A DNA stretch of 64,000 nt from Pseudomonas putida (lineage in GTDB: Bacteria > Pseudomonadota > Gammaproteobacteria > Pseudomonadales > Pseudomonadaceae): positions 1,727,501 to 1,791,500 of the forward strand of contig NZ_CP018846.1 in assembly GCF_002025705.1 (NCBI RefSeq), read 5' to 3'. A program made the translations under genes and the position numbers. Positions 57,536-64,000 of the stretch are shown in pieces. The notes beneath the pieces are model-generated. The model worked only from the letters and a program-made list of their open reading frames with translations. It ran no database searches and was not told the DNA's origin. Each line of letters starts with the position of its first letter. The stretch's first letter is position 1.

Positions 57536-59134
57536 ATGAGCCAGAAACTAGTTCAAATCGCAAATTTGCAGGTTGCATTCAACGAGCGTGAAGTCGTCCA
57601 CACCATCAGTTTTGACATACACAAGGGCGAATGCCTGGCGATCGTTGGTGAGTCCGGGTCGGGTAAGTCCGTAACCGCACATTCCATACTGCAACTGCTG
57701 CCTACAGCGACCACCACGGTGAGGGGCAGTATTCGGTATGAAGGAGAAGAGCTTCTAGGGTGTGATCCAGCGCGACTGAGGCAGTTGCGTGGTAACCGGA
57801 TCGCGATGATATTCCAAGAACCGATGAGTTCCCTCAATCCGTTACAACGTGTAGGCACTCAGGTCGCAGAGGTTTTGCGGGTTCACCAAGGAATGAGTGA
57901 AGGGGAGGCCTCCGAGCGAACGCTGGGGCTGCTGGAGCTGGTTGGCATCCCGCAGCCGGAATACAGGATGCGCGCTTACCCCCATGAACTGTCTGGTGGC
58001 CAGCGTCAGCGTGTAATGATTGCGATGGCATTGGCATGCGAACCGGACTTGCTAATCGCCGATGAACCGACTACTGCCTTGGACGTGACTGTACAAGCCA
58101 AGATCATCGATTTACTGCGCGAGCTTCAGGGCAAGCTCGGCATGAGTCTGTTGATCATTAGCCACGATTTACATGTGGTACGTCGCATTGCCCAGCGCGT
58201 GGTAGTGATGCGTAAAGGGGAAATCGTGGAGCAGGGCGACTGCGAACAAGTGTTCGATGCGCCTGCTCATCCCTATACCCAAGAGCTACTAAATAGTGAG
58301 CCAGAGGGCTCACCTTATGCAAAAAGCGACCAGGGTGTTCTCCTCAGCGTTAAGGATTTGCGCGTTTGGTTTCCAATCCGTAGCGGGTGGTTTAACCGAA
58401 AGCCCAAATTTATTAAGGCTGTTGACGGAGTAGGGTTTCAGCTGGCGCGCGGCCAGACCTTAGGGATTGTCGGCGAATCGGGATCGGGAAAGTCTACCTT
58501 AGGACAGGCAATTTTGCGCCTCCAAGAATCGCAAGGTTCTATTTCATTTGCGGGAGAGCGGCTCGATCAACTTAACTCCAAGCAGATGCGCCCTTGGCGC
58601 AAAAAGATCCAAGTGGTTTTTCAGGATCCCTACGGAAGTCTCAATCCCAGGATGACAGTCGGTCAGATCATTTCTGAAGGGCTTGAGGTGCAGGGATATG
58701 GAAAGCCTGAGCAAAATCAGCGAGTCATTCGTGCGCTTGAAGAAGTAGCTTTGGATCCTGAATGCCAGCACCGATACCCCCACGAATTTTCAGGTGGACA
58801 GCGGCAACGCATAGCCATTGCACGCGCTCTGGTTTTGGAACCGGAGTTAATCTTGCTCGACGAGCCAACTTCCGCGCTTGACAGAACTGTGCAGAAGCAA
58901 GTTGTCGAGCTGTTGCGCAGTCTTCAAGTGAATCGTGGACTAACTTACATTTTCATTAGTCATGACTTGGCTGTGGTTAAAGCGCTGGCTCACGATTTAA
59001 TGGTGGTGAAGGAAGGCAAAGTGGTCGAGCATGGGCCCGCTAAGTTGCTGTTTGCCCAGCCACGCCACCCCTACACAAAAGAGCTATTCAGGGCTGCATT
59101 CGTATGCGAAGAATCCGAACGAGAGTTTGGATGA
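57536..59134 (+). CDS. Peptide ABC transporter ATPase, double-domain (YejF-like)
   Basis: The 532-aa protein contains two complete ABC ATPase domains, each with Walker A (GESGSGKS at about 39 and 321), signature (SGGQRQR) and Walker B (LLIADEPTTALD, LILLDEPTSALD). It drives the two permeases. ATG 57536 follows the yejE-like stop by one base. The double-domain form is characteristic of YejF. Confidence 0.93.
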   Translation: MSQKLVQIANLQVAFNEREVVHTISFDIHKGECLAIVGESGSGKSVTAHSILQLLPTATTTVRGSIRYEGEELLGCDPARLRQLRGNRIAMIFQEPMSSLNPLQRVGTQVAEVLRVHQGMSEGEASERTLGLLELVGIPQPEYRMRAYPHELSGGQRQRVMIAMALACEPDLLIADEPTTALDVTVQAKIIDLLRELQGKLGMSLLIISHDLHVVRRIAQRVVVMRKGEIVEQGDCEQVFDAPAHPYTQELLNSEPEGSPYAKSDQGVLLSVKDLRVWFPIRSGWFNRKPKFIKAVDGVGFQLARGQTLGIVGESGSGKSTLGQAILRLQESQGSISFAGERLDQLNSKQMRPWRKKIQVVFQDPYGSLNPRMTVGQIISEGLEVQGYGKPEQNQRVIRALEEVALDPECQHRYPHEFSGGQRQRIAIARALVLEPELILLDEPTSALDRTVQKQVVELLRSLQVNRGLTYIFISHDLAVVKALAHDLMVVKEGKVVEHGPAKLLFAQPRHPYTKELFRAAFVCEESEREFG

Positions 59135-59220
59135 GCGTGCCTGAGTAGCTTTGCATCGCAGACAACAAAAAGAAATAGAACCCATAAAACCTGCCAGGCC
59201 AATAATAAAGCGGAGTAAGT

Positions 59221-61554
59221 ATGGATCACTGCAAGCTAAAGCGGTTGAGTGTCGCTGTTGCCAATGCTATCAGGTGTTCGTCAAAGCACTGTCACGCCGT
59301 AGTCCTTCTTAGCGCTGCGAGCTTGGCTTTTCCTGTCATGGCGGAAACAGGAAACAACAGCGACAGCTCGATGGCTACCCAGGAAGAGGTGCCGGTCGGC
59401 ACTTTACAGGGAGTCATGGTCACCGCTAACAAGCGTGACGAAGAGGCGAAGGATGTTCCGATGTCTATCTCGGCTGTACGGAGTGATACGTTGATCCAGG
59501 AGGGCACTCCTACGATTGAAACCTTTTACACAAAAGTTCCGGGTTTGAGCCTTTCCTCGAGCCCTGGCGGCAGGACTGAGGTCGCAATGCGTGGCGTTAC
59601 GACTGGTGCAGCAGCTGCTGGCAACCCCGTGGTTGGCTTCACGATCGATGATGCGCCTTTCGGCGGGTCCACTTTCGTCGGCGGGTCAAGCGTACTCGTT
59701 CCTAACATTGATCCTTTTGATCTAGACCATATTGAAGTTCTCCGGGGTCCACAGGGGACTCTCTACGGCGCGTCTAGCTTGGGCGGGCTCATAAAATATG
59801 TGACCGTAAAACCGGATACGAACAAATTTAGTGGTCAGCTTCAAATTGATGGCTCAATGGTAGACCATGGGGGGACTGGGTATGGCGCGCGCGGAGCTGT
59901 AAACCTCCCCATCATTTCGAACACCTTTGCGCTGCGCTTGAGTGCTTTCGATAGAGAGGATCCGGGTTGGGTTGACGATCCCCGACTAGGCAAAACGAAT
60001 GTGAATGCTACCCGAACTACCGGTGGCCGTATTTCGAGCCTGTGGTTCCTCAACGATGAGATCACCGTACGCACGTCCTACCTACAGCAGCACACTGATG
60101 CTTACGCAGGTGCGGGGATTGACCGTACAAGTGCTTATGGCTCCTGGGTTGACGGTGATAATGACCATCGACGTGTAGACGAGGCAGATGGTTATTCGCG
60201 GACAATTAGATTTCTTGATACCAATGTAGAGGCAGATCTCGGATGGGCAACCCTTACCTCAGTCTCGGCCTATAGTGAGATTCGCAACAAAATTGGCCAG
60301 GATCTAAGTTCCAGTTTCGGATATTTGATCACGAGACAAGTCCCCGTGCTTGGAGCTGCATTGGGTTACGATCCCTCCACCATGGGGATGCGGTCTGAGA
60401 CGCCAACTAGCGTGAACAAATTCTCGCAAGAACTGCGGTTGGACTCCCCTCAAGACGGGCGTGCATTTGACTGGCGTACCGGGTTGTTCTTTACCCGTGA
60501 ATTGGTCTCTACCGGGCAGGATGTGTATATCGCTGATATCCAGACTGGTGTGAACCTAGGGCGACCTTCGCTTTATGACCTGGGAAGCGAGTTGGACTAC
60601 CGAGAAACGGGTGCATACGCGATGGGAACCTATCATTTTACCGAACGGTTCCAGTTGCAGGCAGGTGTGAGGGCGGCACATAACAAGCAACGCTTTACGG
60701 ACAGTACTGGTGGGCTGTTGAACGGTGCAACTGCGACAACGTTCTCTAAATCCCAAGAGACTGGCTACACCTTCATGGTCAGCCCTTCTTATAAAATCAC
60801 TGAAGACCTGATGGTCTATGGTCGCGTCGCCACAGGCTATCGTCCTGGCGGTCCTAACCCGTCTAGTAATGTAAGTTCATCAATTCCAAGCTCATATGAT
60901 TCAGATACAACTACTAACTATGAGCTTGGCCTGAAGGGTGAATTCTTCGATAAAACCCTATCCCTTGAAACCGCGCTGTTCTACATTGACTGGAAAGATG
61001 TTCAAACCACCCTTACAGACTCAGCCAGTAGCTTTAACTATATGGCAAATGGAGGGAAGGCTCGTAGTCAAGGCATCGAGAATAGCTTTACCTGGTTGCC
61101 GACCGATCGCCTTACGATCAATGGAACCTTGACCTATACCGATGCGCGATTTGTCGAGGCTGATCCACGCAATCCGGTAGTGCAAAACGGTGATCGCTTG
61201 CCTTACTCCCCGCGCTGGAGTAGCTCTCTCTCTGCGACTCAAGAGTTTCCCATTCTGGGGGCTTATACCGGGTATGCGGGGGCTACGGTCACGTATATGG
61301 GGGATCGTGGAGGAAGCTTCCCGAATCGGGCCACTAGCACTCGTTTCACTTTGCCGTCCTACACAACTGTAGACCTTAAAGGTGGAATCAGAGCAGGGGA
61401 TTGGGATGCCAGCCTCTACGTACGTAATCTGTTTAATCGAGATTCACTCGTAGGAACAGGTGGTCGCAATACGTTCGCAACTGATAACGATGTGTTCACT
61501 GACACGCGTTTGCAACCTAGAACCGTTGGTGTGTCACTTTCAACACATTTCTAA
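59221..61554 (+). CDS. TonB-dependent receptor for the imported compound
   Basis: The 777-aa receptor has a signal peptide (cleavage near FPVMAETG), a TonB-box-like GTLQGVMVTANKR, a plug with DVPMSISAVRSDTLIQEG and IEVLRGPQGTLYGASSLGGLIKYVT, and a barrel that ends VGVSLSTHF. The plug sequence belongs to the large receptor family common in sphingomonads and Caulobacter, not to the usual Pseudomonas siderophore receptors. It lies 86 bp after the ABC genes with its own GGAG. With the adjacent TonB/ExbBD it should carry one compound over the outer membrane. Confidence 0.9.
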   Translation: MDHCKLKRLSVAVANAIRCSSKHCHAVVLLSAASLAFPVMAETGNNSDSSMATQEEVPVGTLQGVMVTANKRDEEAKDVPMSISAVRSDTLIQEGTPTIETFYTKVPGLSLSSSPGGRTEVAMRGVTTGAAAAGNPVVGFTIDDAPFGGSTFVGGSSVLVPNIDPFDLDHIEVLRGPQGTLYGASSLGGLIKYVTVKPDTNKFSGQLQIDGSMVDHGGTGYGARGAVNLPIISNTFALRLSAFDREDPGWVDDPRLGKTNVNATRTTGGRISSLWFLNDEITVRTSYLQQHTDAYAGAGIDRTSAYGSWVDGDNDHRRVDEADGYSRTIRFLDTNVEADLGWATLTSVSAYSEIRNKIGQDLSSSFGYLITRQVPVLGAALGYDPSTMGMRSETPTSVNKFSQELRLDSPQDGRAFDWRTGLFFTRELVSTGQDVYIADIQTGVNLGRPSLYDLGSELDYRETGAYAMGTYHFTERFQLQAGVRAAHNKQRFTDSTGGLLNGATATTFSKSQETGYTFMVSPSYKITEDLMVYGRVATGYRPGGPNPSSNVSSSIPSSYDSDTTTNYELGLKGEFFDKTLSLETALFYIDWKDVQTTLTDSASSFNYMANGGKARSQGIENSFTWLPTDRLTINGTLTYTDARFVEADPRNPVVQNGDRLPYSPRWSSSLSATQEFPILGAYTGYAGATVTYMGDRGGSFPNRATSTRFTLPSYTTVDLKGGIRAGDWDASLYVRNLFNRDSLVGTGGRNTFATDNDVFTDTRLQPRTVGVSLSTHF

Positions 61555-61623
61555 TAATTTGCTGGGTGCGGCCTCATCATTTAGGAGGTCGCCTCAGTGG
61601 TGCCACTGCAAGAGGTTTATGGT

Positions 61624-62127
61624 ATGGGCTTAACTGAGGCAAGATTAACTGAACTTGGCATCACGCTACCGCAAGAAAGATTTACTGCTGAAGGTGTAAG
61701 GCTGCCTTTTCCCTTTGTAAAGGTAGACGGCACGCGAGTATTTATCTCTGGTCACGGGCCCATGGGCGGAACGCCCGTAGGTGTGAGCCATAAATTAGGT
61801 AAGGTTGGTCAAGAGCTTTCCGTCGAAGAAGGGTATCTAGCAGCTCGATATACCGCCATCAGTATTTTGGGCAGTCTTAAGCTTGAACTTGGAAATCTAG
61901 ATCGGATTCGTTGCTGGCATAGAATTTTCGGTATGGTAAATAGCGCTCCTGGATTTACTGAGCAACCTAGTGTCATCAACGGTTTCTCCGATTTGATTCT
62001 CGAGGTTTTTGGCGCAGAACGTGGAAAGCACACGCGCAGCGCTGTTGGCATGTCGGAATTGCCATTTAATATCCCGGTAGAGATCGAGGGCGAGCTGGCG
62101 ATATTTTCGGAATTCACTGAGGCTTGA
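61624..62127 (+). CDS. RidA-like (PF14588) enamine/imine deaminase family protein
   Basis: The 167-aa protein belongs to the long branch of the RidA/YjgF family (LTELGITLPQERFTAEGVRLPFPFVKVDGTRVFISGHGP, then VNSAPGFTEQPSVINGFSDLILEVFGAERGKHTRSAVGMSELPFNIPVEIE). RidA proteins hydrolyse reactive enamines such as 2-aminoacrylate made by PLP enzymes. ATG 61624 with AAGAGG 8 bp upstream fits the family start; GTG 61597 behind AGGAGG would add nine residues. It overlaps or abuts the PLP enzyme gene, which fits a shared reaction sequence. Confidence 0.82.
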   Translation: MGLTEARLTELGITLPQERFTAEGVRLPFPFVKVDGTRVFISGHGPMGGTPVGVSHKLGKVGQELSVEEGYLAARYTAISILGSLKLELGNLDRIRCWHRIFGMVNSAPGFTEQPSVINGFSDLILEVFGAERGKHTRSAVGMSELPFNIPVEIEGELAIFSEFTEA

Positions 62128-62132
62128 ATCAG

Positions 62133-63281
62133 ATGACTGCGATCTTCGGCTCCGAAATCCGTAAAGAGTTTGCTTTTGATGGCATCCAACTCAACGGCGC
62201 ATTTATGCACCCAGTACCTCTTCGCTCAGTAAAAGCGATGCAGGATTATCTTGATGTTCGCCTGATGAACGCTAACTCACCATTGGTAGACATGCCAGCG
62301 GATCGCGCTGAAGCTCAACAGTTATTTGCTCAGTTGATTGGAGCTGACCCTGATGAAATCGCATGGGTCTCCAGTACGACAGTAGGGGAAAACCTCGTGT
62401 TGGCGAGCTTGGGTCTAGTTCCCGGATCTAATGGCCGCATTGTAACAGACGCTTATCATTTTCCCGGATCCCTGCACTTATATAATGAGCTTAGAAAGCA
62501 GGGGGGCGACGTTGAAATAGTTATGCCTCGTGATAGTCGAATCGATCTAGAGGATCTGGCCAAGGCGATTACGCCGGGAACGAGATTGGTTGCGATATCG
62601 TTGGTTTCAGCAATTAATGGTTTCCAGCACGACTTAAAAGCCGTTTGCGAATTAGCGCATTCACGAGGGGCGCTAGTTTATGCTGACATAGTTCAGGCGG
62701 CTGGTAGTGTGCCCCTAGATGTGCATGCCAGTGGGGTGGATTTTTGTGCGTGCTCTACCTACAAATGGTTGATGGGTGATTTTGGTGCGGGTTTTCTTTA
62801 CGTTCGCCGCAACCTATTGGAACAGATCCAGAGGAGTCAGTTTGGCTACCGGCAGCTCGCCCATTTCACCTCCCATATTTTTCCTTTCGACGAGCCTGGT
62901 GTAGCACCATTTCAATCTAGGTCGAAGGACAACGTAGCGGGCTACTTTGAAGTCGGCTCACTGAGTAACGGAGCTGTTGCTGCATTGAAGCCTTCCCTTC
63001 GCTGGCTGCTAGAGCTAGGCCAGGAACGTATTACAAATCACAGAGCGCCATTGTTACGAAGACTTCAAGAGACGCTGCCCGGTATGGGTTATAGCGCTAT
63101 GACGGCGCCTGAAAGTAGTAGTGCATTGGTTAGTTTTGCGTGCGCGGACACAACCTCTTTCGCAGAGCGTATGCGTCAAGCGAATATTCATATTTCTATC
63201 TATCGGCATCGATTTCGTATTTCACTGTCGTTCCACAACGATATGGATGATGTTGAAAAATTGTTCGAGGCTCTCTCATGA
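62133..63281 (+). CDS. Class-V PLP enzyme (isopenicillin-N-epimerase/cysteine-desulfurase-like)
   Basis: The 382-aa fold-type I enzyme has the class-V features: the start FLNGAFMHPVP-like LNGAFMHPVPLRSVKAMQDYL, the PLP pocket VSSTTVGENLVL, Asp in YADIVQAAGSVPLDV, and the PLP Lys211 in CSTYKWLMGDFGAGFLYV. It may be an epimerase, lyase or desulfurase acting on an amino acid or peptide terminus. ATG 62133 is chosen; TTG 62124 overlaps the previous stop. Its neighbour RidA suggests the reaction releases an enamine. Confidence 0.82.
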   Translation: MTAIFGSEIRKEFAFDGIQLNGAFMHPVPLRSVKAMQDYLDVRLMNANSPLVDMPADRAEAQQLFAQLIGADPDEIAWVSSTTVGENLVLASLGLVPGSNGRIVTDAYHFPGSLHLYNELRKQGGDVEIVMPRDSRIDLEDLAKAITPGTRLVAISLVSAINGFQHDLKAVCELAHSRGALVYADIVQAAGSVPLDVHASGVDFCACSTYKWLMGDFGAGFLYVRRNLLEQIQRSQFGYRQLAHFTSHIFPFDEPGVAPFQSRSKDNVAGYFEVGSLSNGAVAALKPSLRWLLELGQERITNHRAPLLRRLQETLPGMGYSAMTAPESSSALVSFACADTTSFAERMRQANIHISIYRHRFRISLSFHNDMDDVEKLFEALS

Positions 63282-64000
63282 CTGTGGAGACACATGCTTT
63301 ATCTTCAAACGCACAGGCTCTCGAAACCTGCGTGGTTTGTCGTGGCCGCTTCAATGGGGTCGAACTCACTTATGAAGCGGAAGTTTCTACCCATGAAGTG
63401 GTCGATGAGGTCTCCCAGCAGATTGTGCACTTGGTCTGCACGTCTTATGTGCGGACACCTGTGGATTCTAATAGGCCCGTAATTATTGTCTTTAATGGCG
63501 GGCCAATTTCTCCTTCGGTTTATCTGCACATGTTGGCCTTCGGGCCAAAATACGTAGCCTTCCCAGATGACCTGGACGCTTTGCCGGATTCGCTCGAGCT
63601 TCGTGATAATCCTAACTGTTTGTTGGATGTTGCTGATTTGGTGATGTTCGATCCCGCAGGGACAGGCTTCAGTAAAGTAGGAAGCGCTAGCAAGTTAGCT
63701 GATGGGTTTAGTGTTGAAGCTGATGCTAGGCAGCTGGTGAATTTCGTTAAAGTATGGACGGGTTATAAAAATCGAAGAGTTTCGCCAGTGTATTTTTTCG
63801 GCGAGAGTTATGGGACGATTCGGGCCGCTGTAGCGGCTCGGCAGGTGATCAATGATGAGACTAATCTTAAAGTCTCGGGTGTCATGCTGTTAGGGCAAGC
63901 ACTCAATATCGTGGATACCGTGCAACGTCCAGCTAACGTACTAAGCTATGTAGCCTCTCTGCCAACGCTAGCAGCGACTGCTTGGTACCATAATAAGGTT
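63278..64000 (+). CDS. Peptidase S10 (serine carboxypeptidase)-like protein, cut by window edge
   Basis: The frame from ATG 63278 overlaps the PLP gene stop (ATGA) and runs open to the window end for 241 codons. It has the alpha/beta-hydrolase blocks of S10 carboxypeptidases: oxyanion-hole FNGGPISPSVYLH, DLVMFDPAGTGFSKV, and the nucleophile Ser177 in YFFGESYGTIRA. The classic WLNGGPGCSS motif is reduced to NGGPISPS. No signal peptide is present, so it acts in the cytoplasm, unlike most family members. It probably trims the C-terminus of the imported peptide. Confidence 0.78.
   Translation, partial: MTVETHALSSNAQALETCVVCRGRFNGVELTYEAEVSTHEVVDEVSQQIVHLVCTSYVRTPVDSNRPVIIVFNGGPISPSVYLHMLAFGPKYVAFPDDLDALPDSLELRDNPNCLLDVADLVMFDPAGTGFSKVGSASKLADGFSVEADARQLVNFVKVWTGYKNRRVSPVYFFGESYGTIRAAVAARQVINDETNLKVSGVMLLGQALNIVDTVQRPANVLSYVASLPTLAATAWYHNKV

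Overview
The window reads as a chromosomal segment of a fluorescent Pseudomonas, most likely the P. putida group. Supporting signs are the GC-rich Pseudomonas-style core genes, sigma-54 promoters, an MvaT-type H-NS paralogue and a P. putida-type REP element. About 1-20.4 kb (after the left edge) and 39-50 kb look like ordinary, horizontally flexible metabolic DNA. The 20.5-34.7 kb stretch is AT-richer accessory DNA, and 51.6-64 kb is a somewhat AT-richer transport cluster.

Layout. 1-0.9 kb is the edge of an integrated element: the 3' end of an XRE regulator, ten GGTAAT/ATTACC hexamers, and a duplicated 3' end of a tRNA-Ser gene followed by its terminator. 1.0-8.2 kb holds a LysR regulator and a ureohydrolase / aldehyde dehydrogenase / small membrane protein / NCS1 permease / GMC oxidoreductase cluster, which looks like a pathway from a guanidino-alcohol to a guanidino-acid to an amine or amino acid plus urea. 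8.2-18.5 kb is a glycine module: a CycA-type permease, a TyrR-family sigma-54 activator resembling GcsR, and gcvH-gcvP-glyA-gcvT-lipA. The permease and the gcv operon each have a -24/-12 promoter and an almost identically spaced set of three 18-bp operator-like boxes. A GT39 membrane glycosyltransferase follows.

20.5-34.7 kb is an accessory, probably defence-rich island. It holds a three-gene operon of unknown proteins facing an XRE regulator, with the same palindrome in front of both; an 1096-aa VPA1262-like protein with a PLD-like half-site; a putative transglutaminase-fold protein; two membrane proteins; a two-gene operon ending in a TIR-like (PF10137) effector; an MvaT paralogue; and a DUF4917/SIR2-like protein.

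34.7-39.0 kb is a metal-starvation module: a hemB paralogue convergent with a TonB receptor-DUF4198 operon, with Zur-like boxes in front of both. 39.1-47.4 kb encodes a LysR regulator, a split transketolase, an MFS carrier, a two-subunit PQQ polyol-type dehydrogenase (SldB/SldA-like), an SDR and glutaredoxin 2. This suggests periplasmic oxidation of a polyol and processing of the resulting ketose. 48.0-50.3 kb is feoAB plus a Cys-rich FeoB-associated protein behind a Fur-like box.

50.4-64 kb is the most interesting cluster: a divergent LysR regulator, a private TonB-ExbB-ExbD set, a YejABEF-type peptide ABC transporter, a TonB-dependent receptor, a RidA-like protein, a class-V PLP enzyme and a cytoplasmic S10 carboxypeptidase-like protein that runs off the right edge. 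Together they look like a complete route for importing an oligopeptide-like natural product across both membranes and dismantling it in the cytoplasm.
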